Source of the DNA: JAGOCV01 sp049445855
GTDB taxonomy: Bacteria; Pseudomonadota; Gammaproteobacteria; Burkholderiales; Burkholderiaceae_C
Reading direction: 5' to 3'
Length of the DNA stretch: 64,000 nt
NCBI RefSeq assembly: GCF_049445855.1
Contig: NZ_JBMSDV010000001.1
Location: 930,001-994,000 of the forward strand
Part shown: piece by piece, positions 7,388 to 15,357 of the stretch
Layout: each line of letters begins with the position of its first letter
Numbering within the stretch: position 1 is the first letter of the stretch
The notes under the pieces: generated by a model
What the model saw: the letters and a program-made list of their open reading frames with translations, nothing else
Told to the model about the DNA's origin: nothing
Databases searched by the model: none
Position numbers and translations under genes: made by a program

Positions 7388-8274
7388 TGGCGCAATCTCG
7401 CATTCAGATTGCCAAGGCAGATATCGTTCGTTACTTCAACGCCCTGCCCGCTCACGTCCTCAAACTGAGAGAAATCCAGGCCATCGTTTCCGAGCAGCGC
7501 GCCTTCTGGCGACTGGCTCAGAACATGACAGCATCGCAGTTCATCGGCTTCCTGAAGACACATTCCAAGCTGACTGAACTGACATTCCCTTTCCCCCAGA
7601 GACCAGAAACCGTTTACGTCTGGGGAGACGTTCCCCTATACATCGTGCTGTTGCAGCTTAAAAAAGGGCTGCATTTCAGTCACTACACAGCGATGCGGAT
7701 GCTGGGTCTGACCGAACAATCACCCCAAGCCATATATCTGACTGACGAACGCAAGACAGTCCACAGTCCCAACAGGGACCCGCTGAGCCAATCGGAAATA
7801 GATCAGGCTTTCAGTCGCCCTCCACGGATTTCAGTGAACTGCGCGGAGCATGCTGGCAAGACGATCTATTTGCTCAACGGCGCCGACACCGACCACCTAG
7901 GCGTGGTGAACTTCGAAGCTCACGACGAGGAAGGCCAGGAAATCGCGGTTCGGCTGACCAATCTAGAACGAACACTCATCGACATTACGGTCCGGCCTGT
8001 CTACGCCGGCGGTGTGTTTGAGGTCGCCAAGGCCTTTGAACTCGCGAAAGAGCGTGTCTCCGTCAACAAACTGGTGGCCATGCTCCGCAAGCTGGACTTT
8101 GCCTATCCCTATCACCAAGCCATTGGGTACTACCTGGAGCGAGCCGGATACAAAGACTCCCAGCTAGACCTGATCAGGCGACGACCTGTCCAGCATGATT
8201 TCTACCTCGCACACGACATGGGTAAGACGCGCTACGAAGAGTCCTGGCGCCTACACGTCCCAGACGGGTTTTAG
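7387..8274 (+). CDS. abiEi: AbiEi-type antitoxin / transcriptional regulator (type IV toxin-antitoxin)
   Basis: This 295-residue protein has an N-terminal winged-helix region (about residues 8-75: IVRYFNALPAHVLKLREI) and a C-terminal antitoxin region with the family signature RLTNLERTLIDITVRP and YAGGVFEVAKAFELAK, then KLDFAYPYHQAIGYYLERAGY. AbiEi proteins block the AbiEii toxin without direct complex formation and repress their own promoter through inverted repeats. Four long dyads stand just upstream, two of them on plus-strand promoters for this gene. It is longer than the roughly 200-residue classical AbiEi. Unusually, the partner toxin is on the opposite strand and the two 3' ends overlap by 24 bases. 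The ATG is preceded by GGGAAGG. Confidence 0.85.
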   Translation: MAQSRIQIAKADIVRYFNALPAHVLKLREIQAIVSEQRAFWRLAQNMTASQFIGFLKTHSKLTELTFPFPQRPETVYVWGDVPLYIVLLQLKKGLHFSHYTAMRMLGLTEQSPQAIYLTDERKTVHSPNRDPLSQSEIDQAFSRPPRISVNCAEHAGKTIYLLNGADTDHLGVVNFEAHDEEGQEIAVRLTNLERTLIDITVRPVYAGGVFEVAKAFELAKERVSVNKLVAMLRKLDFAYPYHQAIGYYLERAGYKDSQLDLIRRRPVQHDFYLAHDMGKTRYEESWRLHVPDGF

Positions 8275-9159
8275 CGAATCCACGATCTGCAGCGTGTAGT
8301 CGAAATAGAAGTCGAAGTCCTTCAAAGCAAACCCTGCATCAACTGTCGCCTGGACTGAACTGAAGTCTGCTTGGTGCAACGCCCTGTACTTCGGGATCGC
8401 ACCAAGAAATGACAGCGGCACTTTCTTAACTTCAAACATTGAGGTCAGGATCCTCTGAGCCTTCGCACTTGTCATGTCGAGTCTCAGCTTATCGACCAGA
8501 ACGTGGATGTCCACAAAATCCCGGGCGCGCGCACGTGATGCATGAGCAGGTCCACGTTTCACAATCGGGGCGTACTCCGGCATTTGCTGGCAAATCGCGC
8601 GAAGCTTCTCGCAAACGATCATCTCCGGAGAGTAGACGTAGATGGTGTACCCATCCAAGTCCTTTTGTTGCTTGTCCTCGACATACTCGAAGCGGCTGAT
8701 CTCAATCAAGAACTTGGGACCGAGACCTAGATTAATGGCCCATTTACGCATGGCTTCGATATCGCCGGCATGCGCCTGAAAGTTCGCTGCAGTGACCAGC
8801 TTGAACTCAACACCATAACCGCCCCAGAAATCCTTCATGTCTTCCGAAATGCGCTTAGGTGTCTGCGCCATCTTGAAGTCGATGACCTCATACCCATTCT
8901 CACGAAAAGTCTCAGACAAGGTACGGGAGATAGCATCCTCAATCTGCGAAGTGTTCTCCCCAAAGTCATGCTTGAGAGAGAAGTCCAGATCTACCGAGGC
9001 TCTGGCACTCACCTGATGGACGAGTGCCATGGCGTTGCCGCCTTTCAGCACTAGTTGCTCGAGCAAATCATCGTCAGAAAACATCGCCTGGATAGCCCAG
9101 ATCTTGATGTCATCCAGCAGCTTCCGGGACACCTCTGAGTTAACTTTAGGCGCGTTCAA
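8251..9159 (-). CDS. abiEii: AbiEii-type nucleotidyltransferase toxin
   Basis: This 302-residue toxin of the DNA polymerase beta-like nucleotidyltransferase fold has the glycine motif LKGGNAMAL (residues 38-46) and the metal-binding motif SVDLDFSL (about 55-62), then GVEFKLV, MIVCEKLRAIC and the charged ARDFVDIHVLVDK helix, all typical of AbiEii/AbiGii. Related toxins transfer nucleotides to tRNA or other targets and cause growth arrest on phage infection. The gene runs toward abiEi and ends inside its last codons. Its own promoter region (9160-9282) lacks the four-dyad type; only a short repeat CGATA-N9-TATCG at 9176-9194 is seen. Antitoxin and toxin are therefore transcribed from separate promoters. 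Confidence 0.87.
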   Translation of the reverse strand: MNAPKVNSEVSRKLLDDIKIWAIQAMFSDDDLLEQLVLKGGNAMALVHQVSARASVDLDFSLKHDFGENTSQIEDAISRTLSETFRENGYEVIDFKMAQTPKRISEDMKDFWGGYGVEFKLVTAANFQAHAGDIEAMRKWAINLGLGPKFLIEISRFEYVEDKQQKDLDGYTIYVYSPEMIVCEKLRAICQQMPEYAPIVKRGPAHASRARARDFVDIHVLVDKLRLDMTSAKAQRILTSMFEVKKVPLSFLGAIPKYRALHQADFSSVQATVDAGFALKDFDFYFDYTLQIVDSLKPVWDV

Positions 9160-9282
9160 TTGAGTTTTGAAAAGACGATATTTGGACAGTATCGCAGAGG
9201 TTCACTGCAAACAGAGGTCAATAAACCGCGAAAATGGCGGCTCACTCTGCGGCAGATCCACACAGGACGGCGATCTCTCGTT

Positions 9283-9441
9283 TCAGCAAGGCGCCAAGCG
9301 AACCGCGCCGTCGAGTCGGATCACCTCACCAATAAGCATATCGTTCTCGAATAAGTGCTTCACCAGCCTCGCATAGGCTGCGGGCGATCTAAGCCTCGAT
9401 GGAAAAGGGATCCCTGCCGCCAATGAGAACTGAAAACCACC
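9283..9441 (-). pseudogene. C-terminal remnant of a short-chain dehydrogenase (HADH type II-like)
   Basis: In frame directly behind the stop of the bicupin gene, the minus strand reads IPFPSRLRSPAAYARLVKHL, then ENDMLIGEVIRLDGAVRL and a TGA at 9283-9285. This is the classic C-terminus of type II 3-hydroxyacyl-CoA dehydrogenases (IPFPSRL, then GEVIRLDGA). Only about 47 residues of some 255 remain and there is no start. Everything upstream of the tail has been lost up to the bicupin stop at 9442. It is a relic of a gene once in the cluster, at the edge where the island begins. Confidence 0.8.
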
Positions 9442-10377
9442 TCAATCCGTCGAGAACGCGAATCCGGGCGTGCGACAGTAGCTGTGAAAACCCGAGTCCT
9501 GGATCACAAAGGACCACATTTCTTTGCTACCTCCATTGTGATGCGAATGAATCACAGTTGGGGGTGTGACAAATGCGCCGAACTCAGTCCAATCCACGCG
9601 TTCGCCACTAACCTTTGAGTACACGCCTTCGCCCTGAATTGACAGTGTCACGGCGACAGCATTGTGCCGGTGCGGCCTTTGGTTTCCGCCCGCCTCCAAG
9701 GTATTGATGCTGCAGTTCATTGCTGGAAGCATGGATCGCAGCGCCTTCATCGGCTTAGTGTAAAAAGTGACAAACTTGCCAGCGGCTTGGTGTTGCTCGG
9801 TCTTCTCCCGGATGCTCTGGAGCCTTTCATCGATTCTGGCATGTTTGAAATGGGCCGGTAAGACAGGAGCCGGTGAGGACGGCGATGCATTCACAAATGC
9901 CAATGCTGGCTCGTCGGTTGCCATAAAGAGCAAGGCGTCGGAACTAGCGCAGTGCTCAACGGGCGAGCCCCATGGAAACACGAAAACATCGCCCGCGCTC
10001 CACTGAAAACAAATACCTCCACTCGTGCTCTCCCCCTTCCCGCGCAGTACATAAACGATCTGCCCCGTAGCGTTCAGCTCATGAGAAAATCGCTCGTTAG
10101 GCCGTAGAACTAAATAGCGGCAAAGTAAGAGCGGTGTAGTAGCGGCAAAACCGGTCCCTAGAACGTTCGACAAATCCAAAGGGATAAACCCGGTAGGTGT
10201 ATCTCTGGATAGTGCCTTAATGCGTTCCTCTTCGAACGCATGAGCTGGCACAGGTTCTTGGGTTCGGTACTGCCCCACTTGCGGCACATCGAGAATGCCT
10301 CCAGTGTCATCCTCGACCATGTCGAAGGCTTGCTTATACTTGAAGCGACCTTCTGCCAGATGAGTTACTGCTTTCAT
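9442..10377 (-). CDS. Bicupin dioxygenase, gentisate 1,2-dioxygenase-like
   Basis: This 311-residue protein has two cupin domains. The first (about residues 70-155) holds FSHELNATGQIVYVLRGKG. The second holds QRPHRHNAVAVTLSIQGEG, with the H-x-H metal ligands, and TPPTVIHSHHNGGSKEMWS. The pattern matches gentisate 1,2-dioxygenase and related ring-cleaving bicupins that use Fe(II) to open hydroxylated aromatic acids, though it is slightly shorter than typical gentisate enzymes (about 340) and the first-domain ligands are weaker. It is the last intact gene of the operon with the TfdA-like dioxygenase (2-bp gap) and the TctC gene. A function on a different diol or keto acid is possible. Confidence 0.72.
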   Translation of the reverse strand: MKAVTHLAEGRFKYKQAFDMVEDDTGGILDVPQVGQYRTQEPVPAHAFEEERIKALSRDTPTGFIPLDLSNVLGTGFAATTPLLLCRYLVLRPNERFSHELNATGQIVYVLRGKGESTSGGICFQWSAGDVFVFPWGSPVEHCASSDALLFMATDEPALAFVNASPSSPAPVLPAHFKHARIDERLQSIREKTEQHQAAGKFVTFYTKPMKALRSMLPAMNCSINTLEAGGNQRPHRHNAVAVTLSIQGEGVYSKVSGERVDWTEFGAFVTPPTVIHSHHNGGSKEMWSFVIQDSGFHSYCRTPGFAFSTD

Positions 10378-10379
10378 AC

Positions 10380-11255
10380 TTAGGCAGGTATGGTATCGAG
10401 ATCGGAGACGGTGATACGTCGCAACTGACGCTTGAATTCGCCTTCGTTAAATGCCTCACCACGGTGTAACGACGATCGGTTATCCCACATAACCAAATCG
10501 TCTGGACTCCAGCGATGCGTCAAAATAAATTGCCGCTGTGTGCTGTGTGTGGTGAGTTCATCAAGAAGCTTGCGGCTGTCCTCCACAGACCAACCAGCTA
10601 TGCGGCTAGCCGGCGATCCGAGGTACAGCGCCTTACGGCCAGTCGATGGGTGCACTCGCACGAGCGAATGCCCTACCGGTGGAAGTATGCGCTTCTCGGA
10701 ATCAGTGAGCCGAGGTGATCCCGCCTCCGCAAACGTTCTGTCAAGGTTGTGCTCGACACGCAATCCATCGATGCGCTGCTTGGTTGCCTCAGGCAGTGCG
10801 TCATACGCAGCTCTGGTGTCTGCGAACTGAGTACCTCCGCCCATTTTCGGAATGTGACAGCCGTACAGGAAGGTAAACAGTCCACTGGGATGGCGGTAAG
10901 AACTATCGGTGTGCCACAGCATGTTGCCACGCTGATTTAAACGTCGACGGTCATCCTTCGAGATGATCTGACCTTGCTCATCAACATTGCCGATCATACT
11001 GATTGCGCTGTGCTCAACCAATCCGTTCATTTCACCGCGCATATGACGCCAGGGTAGCTCAGGAGGCCCGAACAACTGGCTGAACGCAACCTGCTGAGCG
11101 GAATCGAGTTGCTGGCCGTGAAAGACGACCACTACCTTTTCCTGCACAGCATTCTTGATTCGCTCTACGACGTCCGGATCAAGCGGCTTTGAGAGATCGA
11201 TGCCACTGATTTCGGCACCGAAGCCCGGATTGATGTCATTGATTTTCATATTCAT
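10380..11255 (-). CDS. TauD/TfdA family Fe(II)/2-oxoglutarate dioxygenase
   Basis: This 291-residue enzyme hydroxylates or cleaves its substrate with O2 and 2-oxoglutarate. The iron ligands are visible: WHTDSSY (H-x-D) near residue 116 and the distal His in WDNRSSLHRGE, followed by the Arg cluster RQLRRITVS that binds 2-oxoglutarate. The N-terminus INPGFGAEISGIDLSKPL is typical of TfdA, the 2,4-D dioxygenase, and of taurine dioxygenase. It lies between a TctC binding protein and a ring-cleaving bicupin, suggesting an ether- or sulfonate-type first step on an aromatic compound. That substrate idea is inference; family membership is secure. Confidence 0.88.
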   Translation of the reverse strand: MNMKINDINPGFGAEISGIDLSKPLDPDVVERIKNAVQEKVVVVFHGQQLDSAQQVAFSQLFGPPELPWRHMRGEMNGLVEHSAISMIGNVDEQGQIISKDDRRRLNQRGNMLWHTDSSYRHPSGLFTFLYGCHIPKMGGGTQFADTRAAYDALPEATKQRIDGLRVEHNLDRTFAEAGSPRLTDSEKRILPPVGHSLVRVHPSTGRKALYLGSPASRIAGWSVEDSRKLLDELTTHSTQRQFILTHRWSPDDLVMWDNRSSLHRGEAFNEGEFKRQLRRITVSDLDTIPA

Positions 11256-11270
11256 AGGTCTACTCCTATT

Positions 11271-12254
11271 TCAGCTAGCCTTTAGATTGGCCTTACGGAT
11301 AACATCACCCCATTTGCGTTGCTCGGAAGCGATGAACTGCCGGAAGTCGGCCGGAGTGCCAGTGCCGGCCTCGCCAGCAAAGCGCGTTATCACAGCTTTC
11401 CCACCCTCGGTTTGAAGCGCCGCATTCATCGCTTCATTCAGTGCCACCACCACAGCAGCCGGAAGGTTTGCCGGGCCGAGCAAGCCAAGCCATGAAGTAA
11501 CTTCGTAGTCCGCTACGCCCGCCTCCTCCATTGTGGGAACCTGAGGAAATAGTGAGTTGCGACTACGTCCGGTAAACGCGAGTGGCTTTAGCACTCCTGT
11601 TTTCACCTGTTCCACTACTAAGGCGGTGTTGCCGAACATCATGTCGACATGTCCCCCCATAAGATCGTTGACCGCTGGCGCACCGCCTTTATATGGAACG
11701 TGAACAATGTCGACGCCAGTTCGCTGCTTGAACAACTCGCCCGCAAGATGATGTGAAGAGCCGACACCCGATGAGCCGTAGCTCAGCTTGCCAGGCTGCC
11801 GCCTCGCTTCAGCGATAACCTCAGCGACACTGCCAACCTTCAGCTTGGGTCCAACCACCATCAGGTTTGGAGAGCGAATAATTAACGCGATCGGCGTGAA
11901 GTCCGTCGAGGGGTTGTAGCTCACCTGCTCAAGCGCAGGCGTAATCGCCAACGGTCCGATATTCCCCAAAAGAAGCGTGTATCCGTCCGGTTGCGCTCCT
12001 GCGACGTATTTACTACCAATGACACTGCCACCACCGGCACGAAAATCCATAACGGCAGTTTGTCCGAACTGCTTGCGCAACTGCTCAGCAAGTAGGTTAA
12101 CGAATGGATCGGACATGCCCCCTGCGGCCGAAGGAATCACGACTGTGACCGGCTTATGGGGATAGGTCTGAGCCACAACCCATTTGGGCATCGAACCCGC
12201 AGCAATAGCGCCCGCGGCTGTCAGTACGCGGCGCCTGCTCCACTCTAATTTCAT
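11271..12254 (-). CDS. Tripartite tricarboxylate transporter-type binding protein (Bug/TctC), Tat-exported
   Basis: This 327-residue protein has a twin-arginine signal peptide (SRRRVLTAAG at residues 6-15) and a TctC domain starting with YPHKPVTVVIPSAAGGMSDP, with the later signatures FRAGGGSVIGS and VDIVHVPYKGGAPA. Bug proteins capture small carboxylates or aromatic acids in the periplasm; no TctA/TctB membrane genes are in the window, as is common in Burkholderiales. It heads the operon with the TfdA-like and bicupin genes, so its ligand may be their substrate. A 33-bp dyad lies 23 bases upstream of the start. Confidence 0.9.
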   Translation of the reverse strand: MKLEWSRRRVLTAAGAIAAGSMPKWVVAQTYPHKPVTVVIPSAAGGMSDPFVNLLAEQLRKQFGQTAVMDFRAGGGSVIGSKYVAGAQPDGYTLLLGNIGPLAITPALEQVSYNPSTDFTPIALIIRSPNLMVVGPKLKVGSVAEVIAEARRQPGKLSYGSSGVGSSHHLAGELFKQRTGVDIVHVPYKGGAPAVNDLMGGHVDMMFGNTALVVEQVKTGVLKPLAFTGRSRNSLFPQVPTMEEAGVADYEVTSWLGLLGPANLPAAVVVALNEAMNAALQTEGGKAVITRFAGEAGTGTPADFRQFIASEQRKWGDVIRKANLKAS

Positions 12255-12276
12255 CTTTGCCTCCTATTTCGGTTTA

Positions 12277-12309
12277 TTCAACTATATGAACGCTGTTCGT
12301 TATTATGCA
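12277..12309. promoter_or_regulatory. Candidate IclR-type operator, copy D
   Basis: A degenerate copy of the 15-3-15 dyad: TTCA-N7-TGAAC, then GCT, then GTTCG-N7-TGCA. It sits between the stop of the MaoC-type gene and the TctC start. It matches the perfect copies at 15290 and 28267 mainly in the inner TGAAC-N3-GTTC part. Confidence 0.5.
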
Positions 12310-12353
12310 CTTCATTGCTGACTTTTACCCTGGGTAATACCCCAATGAGCGAC

Positions 12354-13229
12354 CTAGTCTTCAATCAAAGCAATGCCGTTGCTTAATACAACGACGTTTC
12401 GAGAGGCAATACGCCCTCGGAAATGCGTTCGAGCCCCTTCCCGCCAGATGTCGACCAGTAGTGTCTCGCCCGGGTAGACCGGTGCGGTAAAGCGCGTATC
12501 GAAGGCACGCAGCCGGCTCGCGTCCCCACCGCAGCACGCAAACACCACGGCCTGCCCTGCCATCCCATAGGTTGCGAGCCCATGCAGAATCGGTCTATCG
12601 AATCCAGCAGCGTGTGCTACATCTGGATCCGCGTGCAGCGGGTTTGGATCCGCAGCCAACCTATAGAGCAACGCAGCTTCTGGTCGAGACGCCACTTCCA
12701 CCGTTGCATCTGGGGGCCGCTGAGGCACTGCAGGCAGAGGTTCGGGACCTGGATCGTTCGATTGACCGTCGGCTGAATATCCGCCATTGCCTCGGCAAAA
12801 TGTGGACTGCTGCAGCGTTGCCAGTAGCTCACCGGCCTCGGATAAGAGTTTGCGCTGCGACACAACGATGGCACCTTTGCCTTGCCCTTTATCTGAAATT
12901 GAAAGCACACGCATTTCCGAATAAACACTTCCCGAAATCGGAATCGGAGCGTGGAATTGCGTTCTTTGTTCGCCGTGGAGTAACTGACGCCAATCGATAC
13001 CCGTGCCTTCGTCACGCATCCAAAATCCCGGTGTCGCAAGGACAGTTGCGACCGTGGGAAGAGCGCGCAAGTTCTTCTCGAACGTGTACCGGAGCTGAAT
13101 AGGGTCTATCGGATTTTGCCCAACACCTACGGCGAGCGCGTACAGGATGACGTCCTTCTCGCTGTAGCTTTGCATCAGTGGCGGAAAGCGCCAGGACTTC
13201 AGCTTTGCGTAGTCAATTGCCATAGTCAA
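12354..13229 (-). CDS. MaoC-family (R)-specific enoyl-CoA hydratase 2
   Basis: This 291-residue double hot-dog protein hydrates 2-enoyl-CoA to (3R)-hydroxyacyl-CoA. The N-terminal half has SEKDVILYALAVGVG, then LRALPTVATVLATPGFWM and IDWRQLLHGEQRTQFH. The C-terminal half carries the catalytic hydratase-2 motif ALLYRLAADPNPLHADP (Asp and His) and FDRPILHGLATYGMA. This is the fold of the hydratase part of peroxisomal multifunctional enzyme 2. Its natural partner would be the MFE-2-like dehydrogenase at 19339. The start overlaps the CoA-transferase stop by 4 bases; it is the last gene of the operon from 15294. Confidence 0.87.
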   Translation of the reverse strand: MTMAIDYAKLKSWRFPPLMQSYSEKDVILYALAVGVGQNPIDPIQLRYTFEKNLRALPTVATVLATPGFWMRDEGTGIDWRQLLHGEQRTQFHAPIPISGSVYSEMRVLSISDKGQGKGAIVVSQRKLLSEAGELLATLQQSTFCRGNGGYSADGQSNDPGPEPLPAVPQRPPDATVEVASRPEAALLYRLAADPNPLHADPDVAHAAGFDRPILHGLATYGMAGQAVVFACCGGDASRLRAFDTRFTAPVYPGETLLVDIWREGARTHFRGRIASRNVVVLSNGIALIED

Positions 13230-14443
13230 GCAGCCGAGGCGGCAGCAACCGCTGACGGCCCACAGGTCACGCCTGCTTCGAAAAACTCCTCGATTTGGGT
13301 GCTGCTATACCCCAACTCCTCCAGCAGTTCGACGCTGTGTTCACCGATAGTCGGCGGATGTCTCGTTATCGCCATAGGTGTGTCAGACCAAGTGGCAGGC
13401 GAGCGTGTGTAGCGCAAGGGGCCTTCCGTGGGGTGCTCGTGCCACTGAAAAAAGTCGACGGCAGTGAGGTGCGGGTCGCCAGGAATTGTTTCTAAGGTGT
13501 GCAATACCGTCGCGGGGATATCCAGCTCTTCAAAATTTCGCAACCACTCGGAGGTCGTGCGCGTTCGCAGGACTTCCTGCAAGTACTGATGTACCGGGCC
13601 CGCGTGCTTAGTACGCGATGTCAGCGTGGCAAAGCGCGGATCGTTCCGCATTTCGCTATTCACCAACTGGAAAAATGCCCTCCACTGCTGGTCCGTGTAC
13701 AACATCGCGCAGATGTATCCGTCCAGTGTCGCAAAAGGTTTGCGCTCGGGCGCTAGCGAGCGTGCATAGCCTGCAGGACCTATAGGCGGTTCGAAAGTTT
13801 CACCGCCTGAATGGTCGCCCATAACACATTCGACCATGGTCTCAAACATGGGCACCTCGATGCTTTGCCCCCGACCAGTCCGTCCTCGGGCAAGCAACGC
13901 GCCCAAGACGGCGTTAACCGTTGCGAGCCCCACGTATCGATCTGCGATTGCCAAAGGGACATAGCGAGGGTTGCCGTCGCCGGTACGAGCAACCAGACTC
14001 GGAATTCCAGCTAATCCTTGGATCAGATCATCGTAGGCGGGGCGTGCTGCATAGGGCCCACTCTGCCCAAAACCGTAGGCCCCCACGTAAATTAGCTTAG
14101 GGTGAATAGCAGACAACTCTTCATAGCCAAGCCCAAGCCGCTGCATTGCCGCCGGCCGAACGTTGTAAATGAGTACGTCAGCAGTCTGGACCAGGCGCCG
14201 CATTGCCTCCGCGCCCTCTTGCGATTTGAGGTCAAGCGCGAGACTACGCTTATTTCGGTTTGCATGAAGAAACAGGTGGCCCATTCGCGGATTGCGCATA
14301 GGGCCGATCGCTCGAATCGTGTCACCCGAAAGTGGCTCAACTTTAACCACATCGGCCCCCATGTCACCCAAGATCCGGCACGCAAACGGAGCCATGACAA
14401 CGGATGCGACCTCGACAATGCGGACTCCCGCTAACGGTCCCAT
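13226..14443 (-). CDS. CaiB/BaiF (family III) CoA-transferase
   Basis: This 405-residue enzyme moves CoA between acids without ATP. The N-terminus reads GPLAGVRIVEVASVVMAPFACRI with the usual GDMGADVVKVEPLSGD, followed by RNKRSLALDLKS and LIYNVRPAAMQRLGLGYE, where family III members normally have a catalytic Asp (DVLIENFRPG pattern; here N in that loop). It sits in a tight operon, overlapping the crotonase upstream by 1 base and the hydratase downstream by 4. As no CoA ligase is present in the 9.4-34.6 kb cluster, it is a candidate for substrate activation. Confidence 0.9.
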   Translation of the reverse strand: MGPLAGVRIVEVASVVMAPFACRILGDMGADVVKVEPLSGDTIRAIGPMRNPRMGHLFLHANRNKRSLALDLKSQEGAEAMRRLVQTADVLIYNVRPAAMQRLGLGYEELSAIHPKLIYVGAYGFGQSGPYAARPAYDDLIQGLAGIPSLVARTGDGNPRYVPLAIADRYVGLATVNAVLGALLARGRTGRGQSIEVPMFETMVECVMGDHSGGETFEPPIGPAGYARSLAPERKPFATLDGYICAMLYTDQQWRAFFQLVNSEMRNDPRFATLTSRTKHAGPVHQYLQEVLRTRTTSEWLRNFEELDIPATVLHTLETIPGDPHLTAVDFFQWHEHPTEGPLRYTRSPATWSDTPMAITRHPPTIGEHSVELLEELGYSSTQIEEFFEAGVTCGPSAVAAASAA

Positions 14444-15294
14444 TAGGCACTCTCCTCAGATTTAATCTGGAAATCTGGAGTTCTTTTTTCCAGGAACGCG
14501 TCGATTCCTTCCCTGCCTTCGGGCCCCGCCATACCCATCATCTCGTACGCGAGCGAGGCCTGGAAAATCGGCGTTGCTTGGCGCACCCACATGTTTAGCG
14601 CCTGCTTGGTCCAACTGATGGCATGACGGGGACCGGTCGCCAATTGCACCGCGACCTGGATCGCTCGCGACTCGACCTCCGCATCGTCCAACGCCAAGGA
14701 CACCAGATTCATTCGCTCAGCCTGCTCTCCGGTGAACACATCCGCCGTAAGCAGGTAGTACTTGGCCTTGGCCATTCCGCATAGAAGCGGCCAGATGATG
14801 GTCGCATGGTCGCCTGCCGCAATCCCAACTTTTAGGTGACCATCAGAGAACTTCGCGTCCCTAGACACAATAGATACGTCAGCCATCACCAAGCAAGCCA
14901 ACCCAGCACCCACGGCCCAACCGCGTGCAGCAGTGACGATGGGCTTCGAGCAGTCCAGCATGCCGAGCACAAGCCGCTGCGCCTCTCGCATTGTCTGAAA
15001 TCTGAGGTGGTAGTCGTCCACAACCTTGCGCTCGTGATTCAGATCGCCACCGGCTGAAAAGGAGCGCCCTTCCCCGGTAAGGATCACGGCAGCGACTGAA
15101 GCATCGGCCTCCACATCGCTCCAGATTTCGGAGACTTCTTTATGCATAAGAGCATCCATCGCGCCCAACTTCAGAGGAGAAGCCAACGTAATTCGCAAGA
15201 CGGCAGGATGCGGGCGGTCGAACTTGAGTCTTTGGTAGCGGGAGTATCTTTCGGACACAAAAGCCTTTCTGCGCGATTTCGCTTGCTTGTTCAT
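14443..15294 (-). CDS. Enoyl-CoA hydratase/isomerase family (crotonase), atypical active site
   Basis: This 283-residue crotonase-fold protein has the oxyanion loop GRSFSAGGDL and the second glycine loop RGWAVGAGLACLVMAD. At the two positions where enoyl-CoA hydratases carry Glu it has a non-acidic residue and KFSDGHLKVGIAAGDHATI, so neither catalytic Glu is conserved; this D-x-H/GDH pattern occurs in a recognisable crotonase subgroup of unknown or varied reactions (hydrolase, isomerase or decarboxylase possible). It is the first gene of the operon ending at 12354. The ATG at 15294 lies inside a perfect dyad operator, so repression would directly block this transcript. A slightly later start is possible. 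Confidence 0.85.
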   Translation of the reverse strand: MNKQAKSRRKAFVSERYSRYQRLKFDRPHPAVLRITLASPLKLGAMDALMHKEVSEIWSDVEADASVAAVILTGEGRSFSAGGDLNHERKVVDDYHLRFQTMREAQRLVLGMLDCSKPIVTAARGWAVGAGLACLVMADVSIVSRDAKFSDGHLKVGIAAGDHATIIWPLLCGMAKAKYYLLTADVFTGEQAERMNLVSLALDDAEVESRAIQVAVQLATGPRHAISWTKQALNMWVRQATPIFQASLAYEMMGMAGPEGREGIDAFLEKRTPDFQIKSEESA

Positions 15295-15322
15295 TAATAT
15301 GAATGATATTCATATTAATGAA
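15290..15322. promoter_or_regulatory. Perfect 33-bp dyad, candidate IclR operator, copy A
   Basis: The 15-base arm TTCATTAATATGAAT, the 3-base spacer GAT, then its exact reverse complement. It lies between the divergent crotonase operon (start 15294) and the iclR-family gene (start 15358), the classic place for an autoregulated operator. Related dyads are at 12277, 23285 and 28267. Confidence 0.78.
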
Positions 15323-15357
15323 TTTGGACAAGGAAATCTTTGGGCTAGACTGCACGC

